This document shows positions 17,750 through 25,629 of a stretch of DNA of 64,000 bases, piece by piece. The stretch spans positions 721,223 through 785,222 of the forward strand of contig CBDCTL010000022.1 of the NCBI GenBank assembly GCA_965222015.1, given 5' to 3'. Within the stretch, counting starts at the first letter, position 1. Each line of letters opens with the position of its first letter. The DNA comes from JANQPX01 sp965222015 (GTDB lineage Bacteria > Pseudomonadota > Alphaproteobacteria > Geminicoccales > Geminicoccaceae). The translations under genes were made by a program, and so were the position numbers. Below the pieces are notes generated by a model. That model did not search any database, had not been told where the DNA came from, and was given only the letters and a program-made list of their open reading frames with translations.

Positions 17750-18442
17750 TCAGGCAGCGGTATCACCGTCGGCAATACGAGACAGTCCGGCGACGTCCCT
17801 TAGGGTCGCGGCGCTCCGGTCCGGAAGGTCGATCAGTCCGGCCAGCCTGAACCGCGAGAAGATACGGCTCACGGTCTCGATCGTCAGGCCGAGATGGTCG
17901 GCGATATCCTGCCGCGACATGGCGAGATGGACGCAGTCGTCACCCTCCTCGCTCACGTCCTGGCGTTCGGCGAGATCCAGAAGGAACGTCGCCACGCGCT
18001 CATCGGCGTTCTTGCGCCCGAGCAGCAGCATCCGCTGCTGTGCCCGGCCGAGCTCTTCGCAGGCCAGCCGTAGAAGCTGACGGCCGAGATCCGGTCGCTC
18101 CTCGACCGCCGCCTCCAGACGCTGACGCGGATAGCGGACCATGACCACCTCCGTGATCGTCTCCACGCTGCAGGGGTGCTGTTCGAGACCGGTCAGCCCG
18201 AAGCAGTCCGTCGGACCGAGAAAATCGATGATCTGCCGGCGACCGTCCGCTACCGCCTTGTAGAGCCGCACCGTGCCGGAAAGGATTCGGTAGACATACT
18301 CGATCGGATCGCCCTCGATCACGATCGTCCTTCCCGCGATGAAATTGATCGTCACGCCGGGGCCGACTTGCTCGGCGAGCGCTGCGCATGGCAGATCGGG
18401 AGCGAAGCGGTGGCTCTTTCGAACGACTGACGACGTTGCCAT
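17750..18442 (-). CDS. fixK: Crp/Fnr family regulator, FixK type
   Basis: 230 aa. An N-terminal cyclic-nucleotide-like beta barrel is followed by a C-terminal winged helix with AMSRQDIADHLGLTIETVSRIFSRF; the recognition helix keeps E-x2-SR, the FNR/FixK signature that reads TTGAT half-sites. The N-terminal cysteines that would hold the FNR iron-sulfur cluster are absent, so oxygen is not sensed directly and FixLJ control is expected. ATG at 18442 has GGGGAG upstream; a longer N-terminus is unlikely. It converges on ccoS and is the likely activator of the boxes in this window. Confidence 0.9.
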   Translation of the reverse strand: MATSSVVRKSHRFAPDLPCAALAEQVGPGVTINFIAGRTIVIEGDPIEYVYRILSGTVRLYKAVADGRRQIIDFLGPTDCFGLTGLEQHPCSVETITEVVMVRYPRQRLEAAVEERPDLGRQLLRLACEELGRAQQRMLLLGRKNADERVATFLLDLAERQDVSEEGDDCVHLAMSRQDIADHLGLTIETVSRIFSRFRLAGLIDLPDRSAATLRDVAGLSRIADGDTAA

Positions 18443-18598
18443 TTTTCGATCTCCCCACCCTAGAGCGCGAGCACGCATGTCGGCTCGCCTAAGGAAAGGG
18501 TATGAAGCCGGGATAGAGCGGTAAATCCGGTCGACTACCTAAGGTTTTGTCCCTACGTATTGGTCCCTAAGTCGTGAGCATGCGCTGCGATCCGCAGG
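18443..18598. promoter_or_regulatory. fixK upstream region
   Basis: 156 bp between fixK and the receiver gene on the same strand. It contains the short related elements ACCTAAGG (near 18537) and CCTACGTATTGG (near 18551), which on the fixK strand read as ACGTAG/GGTAG-like words reminiscent of FixJ targets. No clear FNR/FixK palindrome is present. Support is weak. Confidence 0.35.
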
Positions 18599-18985
18599 TC
18601 AGATCGACGGCACCTTGACGTCGCGCAGGCAGCGGAGAAGCTCGTCCTGGCCGAAGGGTTTTTGCAGCGACGCGGCGATGCCGGGCGGCAACCGAAGACG
18701 GGCGCTCATGATCACGGTTGGCAGCACGATCCGCGCCGCGGCGAGACGGCTGATCAGCTCGGTACCAGCCATGTCGAGGAGATCGAACTCGACGAGAAGA
18801 CACCCTCTCGGCACGAGGGGCCTCCTGTCCAGAAACTCGCCGCCGGAACCGAAAAGCCTCACGCGGAAACCGTTGGCGCGCAGCGTGATCGAGATCGCGT
18901 CGCGCACGGCCGCGTCTGGATCGACGACGAAAATCGTCGGCGGCTTCTTGTCCCTGGTCGAATGGGCCATCGGCATCGCCGTCAT
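18599..18985 (-). CDS. Stand-alone receiver-domain protein with Glu at the phospho-acceptor site
   Basis: About 128 aa consisting of a single FixJ-like receiver domain. The beta1 acidic pair is present (FVVDPDAAV) and the beta5 lysine is in LQKPFGQDEL, but the beta3 segment reads CLLVEFDLLDMAGTEL where FixJ has CLLDVRMP-type sequence, so Glu replaces the phosphorylated Asp. There is no output domain. The start is uncertain (ATG at 19015, 18985, 18976 or 18970; none has a good ribosome-binding site). It lies downstream of fixL-fixJ on the same strand. It may be a phosphorylation-mimic or FixL decoy comparable in position to FixT-like antagonists; this is inference. Confidence 0.75.
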   Translation of the reverse strand: MTAMPMAHSTRDKKPPTIFVVDPDAAVRDAISITLRANGFRVRLFGSGGEFLDRRPLVPRGCLLVEFDLLDMAGTELISRLAAARIVLPTVIMSARLRLPPGIAASLQKPFGQDELLRCLRDVKVPSI

Positions 18986-19066
18986 CTCTGCAAAGGTCGC
19001 TGCACGCGCCAGCATAGGATCGAAGACGAGCCGCAGATATCGGCAGGAGTACCTAGGTAGAAACGC

Positions 19067-19684
19067 TTACGAAGCCGGATCGACGCCGGCGTCGATGGCC
19101 ATGCGCACGAGCTGGGCCAGGCTGTCAGCGGTCATTTTCTGCATGAGATGGGCGCGGTGGATTTCGACGGTCCGCGGGCTGATGCCGAGTTCGAGGCCGA
19201 CCTCCTTGTTGGAACGGCCGGCCACGAGATGCCGCAGAACCTCCCGTTCGCGTGGCGTCAGGCTGTCGAGTTTCGAAGCGAGGGCCGGATCGACCTTCTT
19301 GCGCACCCTGGAAGGAGACTGGAGCACGGATCTGATGGCGGTGAGCAGGATTTGCGTGTCGAACGGCTTTTCGATGAAGTCGACCGCACCGAGCTTCATC
19401 GCCTTCACCGCCATCGGGACGTCGCCGTGACCGGTCATCACGATGACGGGCGTGACCGTCAACCTCTCCTCGCCGAGACCGGCGAGCAAGGCCAGCCCGT
19501 CCGTGCCCGGCATGCGCACGTCGAGGAGGCAGCAGCCTGCGTTCGGGCCTTCGTCTCTGGCGAGAAAGGCGTCAGCCGATGGAAAGCAGACGACCTCGAA
19601 TCCCTCGGCGAGAAGCAGCGCCTCCAGCGAGTCGCGTATGGCGTCGTCATCGTCGATCACCTGGATCAGCGGGCGGTCAGCCAT
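19067..19684 (-). CDS. fixJ: Response regulator FixJ
   Basis: 205 aa. The receiver domain carries DDDD (residues 11-14), phospho-acceptor Asp55 in CCLLDVRMPG, the MTGHGD switch and FIEKPF. It is followed by a LuxR-type helix-turn-helix (LTPREREVLRHLVAGRSNKEVGLELGISPRTVEIHRAHLM). It activates fixK when phosphorylated by FixL at low O2. The start ATG at 19684 overlaps the fixL stop (ATGGCTGA), so the pair is translationally coupled; a longer in-frame extension runs into fixL and is discounted. Confidence 0.94.
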   Translation of the reverse strand: MADRPLIQVIDDDDAIRDSLEALLLAEGFEVVCFPSADAFLARDEGPNAGCCLLDVRMPGTDGLALLAGLGEERLTVTPVIVMTGHGDVPMAVKAMKLGAVDFIEKPFDTQILLTAIRSVLQSPSRVRKKVDPALASKLDSLTPREREVLRHLVAGRSNKEVGLELGISPRTVEIHRAHLMQKMTADSLAQLVRMAIDAGVDPAS

Positions 19685-20852
19685 GTCCGTCGGTTTCCAG
19701 GCTCGATGGCAAGGCGACATGAAAGACGGTTCCGCCATCGGACGGTGATGTCGCCCAGAGACGGCCGCCATGGGCGTCGACGATGGTCTTGCAGATGGAA
19801 AGCCCGATGCCGATGCCGCTCGCCTTGGTCGTGACGAAGGGCTGGAACAAACGCTCCGCCACGTCTTTCGAGAGCCCCGGACCGGTATCGGCGACGTCGA
19901 TCTGCACGGCCCCGTCCTCGTGGAGGCCGGTGCGGACGGTGAGCGCACGCCGTTCGGCATCGCCGAGCGCGTCCACGGCGTTGCGCACCAGGTTCATGAT
20001 CACCTGCTGCAGCTGGATCCGATCGACCATGACGTCGGGCAGATCCGGCGAGAGTTCGAACGCCGTCTCGATCCCGTCCCGGCTCGTGCCGATCGCCGCG
20101 AGTTCGGCAGCTTCCCGGACAAGGGGATTGATCTGTGCCGACGTCCGTTCGGTCTCGCCCTTGGTGATGAGCTTTCGCAGACGCTGAATGATCTCCCCGG
20201 CCCGTCGCGCCTGATCGGACGCCTTCTGCATCAGGGCGAGCTCCTGCTCCGGCCCGTCATCGCCGGCACGCTCCATCATGCGACGGCAGGCTTCGAGATA
20301 GTTGATGATGGCGGTAAGCGGCTGGTTGAGCTCGTGCGCGAGCGCCGACGCCATCTCCCCCAGCTCGGAAAGCCTGGAGACGTGCAAAAGCTCGCTCCTG
20401 AGCTCGTTCAAGCTCTGCTCGGCGGCCTGCCGCGCGGAAACATCCCGGATGAACCCGGCGAACCTTCGGCCGTCCGGGAGCCTGACCTCGCCAACGGCGA
20501 GTTCGATGGGGAAAACCTCACCGTTCTTCTTCATCGCGAGCACCTGACGGCCGATGCCGATGATCCGCTTCTCCCCCGTCTTCAGATAACGTGCGACATA
20601 GCCGTCATGCGCTTCACGATAAGGTGACGGCATCAGGCAGTCGACGTTCCGGCCGATGACCTCGACGGCGCGATAGCCGAAGATCCTCTCGGCCGCAGGG
20701 TTGAAGGAGCGCATCCGACCGCCTTCGTCGATGGTGATCAGTCCGTCCGGCGACGTCTCGATGATCGCATGTAGCAGCGCATCGCGCTCGCCAGGCGCCG
20801 TGTCATCCGGCGCCGACCCTCCACCCTTCTCGACTGCGATGTCCTCTGTCAT
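19677..20852 (-). CDS. fixL: Oxygen-sensing histidine kinase FixL
   Basis: 391 aa, with no predicted membrane segment. It has one PAS domain (residues ~22-140) with the FixL haem pocket: His82 in EAHDGYVARY aligns with the haem-ligating His, and Arg102 in IIGIGRQ aligns with the O2-contacting Arg. The kinase core has the H-box ALAHELNQPLTAI (His173), an N-box (MNLVRNAVDAL), DTGPGLS and GIGIGLSI. It autophosphorylates when haem is O2-free and transfers to FixJ. It is shorter than rhizobial FixL proteins with membrane or extra PAS segments. Confidence 0.94.
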   Translation of the reverse strand: MTEDIAVEKGGGSAPDDTAPGERDALLHAIIETSPDGLITIDEGGRMRSFNPAAERIFGYRAVEVIGRNVDCLMPSPYREAHDGYVARYLKTGEKRIIGIGRQVLAMKKNGEVFPIELAVGEVRLPDGRRFAGFIRDVSARQAAEQSLNELRSELLHVSRLSELGEMASALAHELNQPLTAIINYLEACRRMMERAGDDGPEQELALMQKASDQARRAGEIIQRLRKLITKGETERTSAQINPLVREAAELAAIGTSRDGIETAFELSPDLPDVMVDRIQLQQVIMNLVRNAVDALGDAERRALTVRTGLHEDGAVQIDVADTGPGLSKDVAERLFQPFVTTKASGIGIGLSICKTIVDAHGGRLWATSPSDGGTVFHVALPSSLETDGHG

Positions 20853-21227
20853 GACGTCATGCCGAATTGAAGATAGGATACAGGCCCTCGCCGCCGGGCG
20901 GGCCGGATCGCGTCTTTCGCACTGTTGGACTGGAGCGAAGACGGCCTGTCAAGCGCTCAGCTCCTCGCCATCGTCGATCAGACGACGGTGCCCGCGGCGA
21001 CGGGCAGGAAGCGACCGAGGCCGGAACGGAAGAAGGCGGCGGAGGTGGGGGGCGTCATACCTCTCGAACGCGGCCGAGTCGCATGGTTCCATATCAGTGA
21101 TGATCGTGCGGGGCGTTGAAACGTGGACGACGGCGGCTTAAGCATGACACGTTCGGTGTGATCAATCGATGAATGCCGGGGAGGTCAAGGCGATGGACAG
21201 GCAGGCGGCGAAGGCTCGCGACGCATC
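20853..21227. other. Intergenic region fixL / cbpA
   Basis: 375 bp between divergent genes with no convincing coding frame. It should contain the fixL promoter and the cbpA promoter. A half-palindrome TTCGGTGTGATCAA lies at 21152-21165, 62 bp before cbpA; one arm is perfect for FNR/FixK and the other degenerate. Confidence 0.4.
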
Positions 21228-22157
21228 ATGAGCGACGACCTTTACGAAACGCTCGGTGTCGGCAAGGAGGCGAGCCAGGACGAGATCAAACGCCGCTACC
21301 GAAAGCTCGCCAAGGAACTTCATCCCGATCTCAATCCCGACAAGCCCGATGTCGCCGAGCGGTTCAGCGACGTCACCGCGGCCTACGACATCCTGTCCGA
21401 TCCGGAAAAGCGCGGGCGATATGACCGGGGCGAGATCGACGCCAAGGGCCACGAGCGCCCGCAGCAGGGCTACTATCGGGACTTCGCGAACGGCCCGGAC
21501 GGCGCGAAATACCATCGCCAGGAAGGCTTTCCCGACGACGAAGCCCTGCACGATTTCTTCGCCGATCTCTTCGAGCAGCAGGAAGGCGGCCGCCGCAGTT
21601 TTCGCATGCGCGCCCGCGGGGCGGACGTCGCCTACAGCCTCCCGATCGACTTCCTCGAAGCGGCGAAAGGGGGGAAAAAGCGCGTGACCATGGCGGACGG
21701 CCGCAGCCTCGACATCCAGATTCCGGCCGGCGCCCGCAATGGTCAGACGCTTCGGCTGAAGGGACAGGGGCGTCCGGGCTATGAAGGCGGCGAGCCCGGC
21801 GATGCCTTCGTCGAGCTGCATGTCAGGCCTCACAATCTGTTCGAGCGCAAGGACGACGACATTCACCTGCAGCTGCCGGTGACCCCGGCGGAGGCCATGC
21901 TCGGCGCCAAGGTCGCGGTGCCGACCATCGACGGCAAGGTGACCATGACCGTGCCCAGGGGCTCGAACGCCGGATCGACTCTTCGGCTGCGCGGCAAGGG
22001 CATCGCTGGCCGGCGCGCGGGCGAGCGCGGCGATCAATATGTGCATCTGAAGATCGTGTTGCCGAAGGCGGCGGACCCGGCCCTGGAGGACTTGCTCCGC
22101 CGCTGGCAGGAGGATCATCCCTATGATCCCAGAGACGGATGGGGAGGCGGCGCATGA
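21228..22157 (+). CDS. cbpA: DnaJ-like co-chaperone CbpA
   Basis: 309 aa. The N-terminal J domain (residues ~4-68) carries the HPD motif in KELHPDLNPD. A short Gly/Phe-poor linker follows, then two C-terminal substrate-binding DnaJ_C subdomains (VTMADGRSLDIQIPAGARNG; VTMTVPRGSNAGSTLRLRGKG). There is no zinc-finger domain, which separates CbpA from DnaJ. It stimulates DnaK and binds unfolded clients. It overlaps cbpM by 4 nt (ATGA). Confidence 0.92.
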   Translation: MSDDLYETLGVGKEASQDEIKRRYRKLAKELHPDLNPDKPDVAERFSDVTAAYDILSDPEKRGRYDRGEIDAKGHERPQQGYYRDFANGPDGAKYHRQEGFPDDEALHDFFADLFEQQEGGRRSFRMRARGADVAYSLPIDFLEAAKGGKKRVTMADGRSLDIQIPAGARNGQTLRLKGQGRPGYEGGEPGDAFVELHVRPHNLFERKDDDIHLQLPVTPAEAMLGAKVAVPTIDGKVTMTVPRGSNAGSTLRLRGKGIAGRRAGERGDQYVHLKIVLPKAADPALEDLLRRWQEDHPYDPRDGWGGGA

Positions 22158-22504
22158 AGACGCTCACCGAGGTGGTGGTCGCCGTCGGGCGGATCGAGCG
22201 GATCGAGCTCCAGCGCTGGGTCGAACTCGGCTGGATCACGCCCGCCCGGTCCGCCGAGCGGGAAGCCGATCTCCTGTTCTCCGACGTCGACGAGGCGCGG
22301 GTCCGCATGATCTGCGACCTTCGTCGCGACCTTTCGGTCGACGAGGAGGGTGTCGCCCTGGTGCTGTCCCTGCTGGATCAGGTCTATGCGCTTCGCCATC
22401 AGGTAAACGCACTCACCGACGCCGTCCGCCAGCAGCCCGCCGACGTTCGCGAAGCCATTCTCGAACGGCTGAGGACGCCCCCGTCTCGCAATGATCGCCG
22501 CTGA
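22154..22504 (+). CDS. cbpM: Chaperone modulator CbpM (MerR-like fold)
   Basis: 116 aa. The N-terminal MerR-like helix-turn-helix (VAVGRIERIELQRWVELGWITP) and the segment ARVRMICDLRRDLSVDEEGVALVLSLLDQVYALR are the CbpM signatures. CbpM binds the J domain of CbpA and blocks its action on DnaK. The overlap with cbpA confirms the pair. Confidence 0.9.
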   Translation: MKTLTEVVVAVGRIERIELQRWVELGWITPARSAEREADLLFSDVDEARVRMICDLRRDLSVDEEGVALVLSLLDQVYALRHQVNALTDAVRQQPADVREAILERLRTPPSRNDRR

Positions 22505-22533
22505 TCTCGAAATCTGATCAAAGGAATGAAACC

Positions 22534-23388
22534 ATGGCGCGCCTCGGCCTCCACTCCCTCGCCTTCACGCCGCTCTGGCGGCCGGAGGACGCGGACGCGC
22601 TGCTTCCGCCTCTGACCACCCAAGGCGTCCGCGCGATCGAACTGCCGCTGCTCGATCCCGACGCCTTCGATTCCGACGGCACCAGGCGTGCGGCCGAGCG
22701 TCACCACGTCGACGTCGTCTGCTCCCTCGGCCTGCCGGCGAACCTGGACGTGACCGGGAGAACCGAGGAGGCGGCGTCCTTCCTCGACACCGCCCTCGAA
22801 GCCGCGAGAAAGGCGGGCTCGGACAGCCTTTCCGGCGTCACCTACGGCACCATCGGCAAGGTCTCGGGCGCGCCGCCGCGACAGGAGGAACTGGACGCGA
22901 TCTGCCGCATGGTCGAGCGTGTCGCCGGTACGGCCAGAAGACTGAACATGCGGCTCGGCCTCGAGCCCTGCAACCGCTACGAAACCCATCTCCTGAACAC
23001 CGCCCGCCAGACCGCCGGGGTCATCGAGCGGGTCGGCGCGGACAATGTCTTCATCCACCTCGACACCTATCACATGAACATCGAGGAGATGAGCATGGCC
23101 GAAGGCTTCGCCGACGCCGGCGCGCATCTCGGCTATGTCCATCTCTCGGAATCGAACCGCGGCGTGCCGGGCCGCGGCACCATTGGCTGGACTGACGTCT
23201 TCACAGGGATGAAGGCGATCGGCTTCGAAGGCGTCTTGACCCTCGAAAGCTTCGTCCACCTGGCCCCTGAAATCGCGCGCGGCCTCGCCATCTGGCGCCC
23301 GGTCGCCCGGAACCCCGCAGACGTCGTCGACAAGGGGCTGCCTTTTCTCGTCGAGGCCGCCGCCGCTGCCGGCATCACCTTCACGTAG
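22534..23388 (+). CDS. Sugar phosphate isomerase/epimerase (IolE/MocC/tagatose-3-epimerase-like TIM barrel)
   Basis: 284 aa xylose-isomerase-like barrel. Metal-binding and catalytic elements are visible: Glu in LGLEPCNRYETHLLNT, HLDTYHMNIEE, YVHLSESNRGVPGRG and LTLESF. The WxDVFTGMKAIGF segment is typical of D-tagatose/psicose 3-epimerases. It would isomerise a ketose or inosose. It converges with the lacI-type regulator and is likely the isomerase step of the catabolic cluster at 24.6-32.5 kb, comparable to MocC/IolE. The exact substrate is unknown. Confidence 0.82.
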   Translation: MARLGLHSLAFTPLWRPEDADALLPPLTTQGVRAIELPLLDPDAFDSDGTRRAAERHHVDVVCSLGLPANLDVTGRTEEAASFLDTALEAARKAGSDSLSGVTYGTIGKVSGAPPRQEELDAICRMVERVAGTARRLNMRLGLEPCNRYETHLLNTARQTAGVIERVGADNVFIHLDTYHMNIEEMSMAEGFADAGAHLGYVHLSESNRGVPGRGTIGWTDVFTGMKAIGFEGVLTLESFVHLAPEIARGLAIWRPVARNPADVVDKGLPFLVEAAAAAGITFT

Positions 23389-23400
23389 CTCGGAGGGCTC

Positions 23401-24429
23401 TCAGAGATTTTCCGGCGTGTGGATCTCGAACGGCAGCTGCACGGTCTGGGCGATCGCGCCGTCGCCCGCTGACGTCGCGCGGATCATGGCCGCGATAGTT
23501 TCATCTGCAAGTCTCCGGAGCGGATGCGAGATCACCAGCGTCAGCGTGCCGTCCATCAGGGCCGCTTTGGTGACGTCCATCAGCTCGTAGCCTATGGCGA
23601 CCATCTCGCCTGCGCGACCGCTGTCCCGGAGGGCCGCAAGAGCGCCGGTGATGCCGCCGCCGGAAATGAAGAGACCCTGGAGATCCGGGTGCTCTTTGAT
23701 CAGCTTTTCGGTCATCTCCCGCGCGATCGCCGCGGACTCGAAGGTGGAATGCGGCTCCAGCAGGACGAAGCCGCCGCCGAACTCGCGGAAATAGGAGCGA
23801 AAGCCGCTTTCGTTCATCTCCTGGCAGCGATAGCGGTGATTGCCGACGAGAATCCCGATCTTGCCGGGCGTCCTGCACATGTGGTCGAAGGCCCAGGCCG
23901 CGGTGCGCCCGACCTTCCAGTTGTCCAGGCCGATGAAGCCGACATTGCCGCGCGCGGACAGCGGCGAGATCAGGCTGAAGACGGGGACGCCTTCGCCGAG
24001 CAGTCCGTCGATCGCCTCGGTGACCAGCGGATGCTCGGCAGTCACGATCGCGAGGCCGTCGGCGCCGGCGCCGAGTTTCGCCATGCGCGCGGCGACATGG
24101 TCGGGCGACAGATCATCGAGGAAGGAGAGGGTCAGGCTGACCTCGGCATCGGCGACCTCGGCGGCGGCCCGTTCCAGGGCGCCCGCGAGCGCCTGATAGA
24201 AGCGGCGCTGGCTTTGAAGGAGGATGACCGCAAAACGAAAGCGCCGCTGCTTTGCGTTCATGCGCTGTTGAATCGCGCCGAGCCCGTAGAAGCCGATGTC
24301 TTCGGCGGCGTTCAGCACGCGCTGCACCGTGGCGTCGCGGACCCTGCCGTGACCGCCGATGACCCGGTTGATGGTGGAAATGGAAACACCCGCGGCCTCG
24401 GCAAGATCCTTGATCGTCGGGCGTCCCAT
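23401..24429 (-). CDS. LacI family transcriptional regulator
   Basis: 342 aa. An N-terminal LacI helix-turn-helix (TIKDLAEAAGVSISTINRVIGGHGRVRDATVQRV) is followed by a periplasmic-binding-type effector domain (residues ~60-340) resembling sugar-responsive members. The ATG at 24429 is preferred over the TTG 9 bp upstream. It is divergent from the hydroxylase/ABC operon and probably represses it until a sugar or polyol is present. The dyad at 24517-24539 in the shared promoter is a candidate operator. Confidence 0.88.
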   Translation of the reverse strand: MGRPTIKDLAEAAGVSISTINRVIGGHGRVRDATVQRVLNAAEDIGFYGLGAIQQRMNAKQRRFRFAVILLQSQRRFYQALAGALERAAAEVADAEVSLTLSFLDDLSPDHVAARMAKLGAGADGLAIVTAEHPLVTEAIDGLLGEGVPVFSLISPLSARGNVGFIGLDNWKVGRTAAWAFDHMCRTPGKIGILVGNHRYRCQEMNESGFRSYFREFGGGFVLLEPHSTFESAAIAREMTEKLIKEHPDLQGLFISGGGITGALAALRDSGRAGEMVAIGYELMDVTKAALMDGTLTLVISHPLRRLADETIAAMIRATSAGDGAIAQTVQLPFEIHTPENL

Positions 24430-24600
24430 CAACTGCAACTCGTCTCATTATGTATCATTTTGCCCTACTTCTCGTGAAACATTTTGAAACGAAATGGAGA
24501 CAAATGAAAGAATGCAGCTTGATCCCGATCGGATCAAGCCTGTTATCTTCGACACAAGATCAAGGGCCGTTCGATCGATGTCGAACCGAGGGAGGCCGGC
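24430..24600. promoter_or_regulatory. Divergent promoter region, lacI-type gene / hydroxylase operon
   Basis: 171 bp, visibly more AT-rich than its surroundings. It holds two dyads: CATTT-N7-AAATG at 24480-24496 and the stronger GCTTGATCC-N5-GGATCAAGC at 24517-24539. Both are plausible LacI-family operators. GGAGG ends 8 bp before the ATG at 24601. Confidence 0.55.
24517..24539. promoter_or_regulatory. 23-bp perfect dyad, candidate operator
   Basis: Arms GCTTGATCC and GGATCAAGC are perfect inverted repeats separated by CGATC. The spacing differs from an FNR/FixK site (half-sites too far apart), and its position midway between a LacI gene and its presumptive target favours a LacI operator. 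Confidence 0.5.
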
Positions 24601-25629
24601 ATGGACGATACCGTCTACGGAACACGCGACAAGCGCGGCGACTGGAAGCCGAACCAGCCGGCGGAGATCGCGCCCTTCTGGCGACGCCCGCTCGACCTGA
24701 AGGGAATCGGCCATTGGTTCGTCGAGTATCTCTGGCCGTGGAACGCCTTTCACATGGCGACCGCCCTGCTCTATTGGGCGTTCATCATTCCTGACGTCCA
24801 GACCCTGCAGAATCTGTCATGGGGCTGGGCGCTCTGGCTCTATCTGGTGAACGGTCTTGGCATCTTCGCGATGTACGGTTCGGTCGAGCTTTTTTACTAC
24901 ATCAAGCGCCGACAGGGGACGCGCTTCAAGTTCAATCACAAATTCCCGGCCGAACACCCATCGGACGTGTTCTGGTTCAAGAGCCAGAACCTGGACAATT
25001 TTCTGCGCACCTATCTCGTCTCGATCCCGCTCTGGACCCTGGTGCAGGTGATCGTGCTCTGGGCCTGGGCGAACAGCTGGGGCCAATGGGTGACCTGGGA
25101 GGAGCACTGGCTCTGGCTCTCGGTTCTGGTACTGCTGGTGCCCGCGATCCACGAGGTGCACTTCTTCTTCATTCACCGTCTGATCCACACACCCTTCCTC
25201 TACAAACATGTGCATTCGGTCCATCACAACTCCATCAACCCGAGTCCGTGGTCGTCCCTTTCCATGCATCCGGTGGAGTCCGCCCTCTATTTCGCCGAAA
25301 TCTTCTGGCATCTCCTGATCCCGTCCAATCCGATCGTGGCGTTGTTCCAGCTGCACGGCACCGGCTATGGCGCGATCAACGGGCATATCGGCTTCGACAA
25401 GCTGGAGCTGACCGACGAGAAGGCACTCGATAGCCACGCTTTCGTCCACTACCTCCACCACAAATATTTCGAGGTGAACTACGGCGCCGACGGCCTGGTC
25501 CCCTTGGATAAGTGGTTCGGCACCTGGCATGACGGCACGGCCGAGGGCGACCGAATCATGAAGGAGCGCTACAAGCGAAAAAAAGAGCGCGCCGCCGCCA
25601 AAAAAGCCCAGACGGCCACGGCGGCTTAG
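24601..25629 (+). CDS. Sterol desaturase/fatty acid hydroxylase superfamily protein (membrane di-iron)
   Basis: 342 aa. The N-terminal ~70 residues are polar (TRDKRGDWKPNQPAEIAPFW), followed by four to five membrane helices. The histidine clusters of the family are complete: HEVHFFFIHRLIH, HSVHHNS and HAFVHYLHHKYFEVNYG. They bind a di-iron centre that hydroxylates or desaturates an alkyl or O-alkyl substrate with O2. The lysine-rich C-terminus (KRKKERAAAKKAQ) faces the cytoplasm. It is followed 10 bp later by a damaged paralogue, and a Rieske protein in the same cluster is a plausible electron donor. Substrate unknown. Confidence 0.85.
   Translation: MDDTVYGTRDKRGDWKPNQPAEIAPFWRRPLDLKGIGHWFVEYLWPWNAFHMATALLYWAFIIPDVQTLQNLSWGWALWLYLVNGLGIFAMYGSVELFYYIKRRQGTRFKFNHKFPAEHPSDVFWFKSQNLDNFLRTYLVSIPLWTLVQVIVLWAWANSWGQWVTWEEHWLWLSVLVLLVPAIHEVHFFFIHRLIHTPFLYKHVHSVHHNSINPSPWSSLSMHPVESALYFAEIFWHLLIPSNPIVALFQLHGTGYGAINGHIGFDKLELTDEKALDSHAFVHYLHHKYFEVNYGADGLVPLDKWFGTWHDGTAEGDRIMKERYKRKKERAAAKKAQTATAA

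Noticed and set aside
18530..18570. Two short FixJ-like elements upstream of fixK
   Set aside because: FixJ sites are short and poorly conserved; only loose word similarity (ACGTAG, GGTAG) is seen. A promoter mapping would be needed.
21152..21165. TTCGGTGTGATCAA as an FNR/FixK box for cbpA
   Set aside because: Only one half-site is correct; the other is degenerate. Position (62 bp before cbpA) is suggestive but insufficient, so it is only mentioned in the intergenic entry.
24517..24539. The dyad at 24517 as an FNR/FixK site
   Set aside because: The TTGAT and ATCAA-like halves are too far apart (TTGATCC-N5-GGATCAA) for the FNR/FixK spacing of four.
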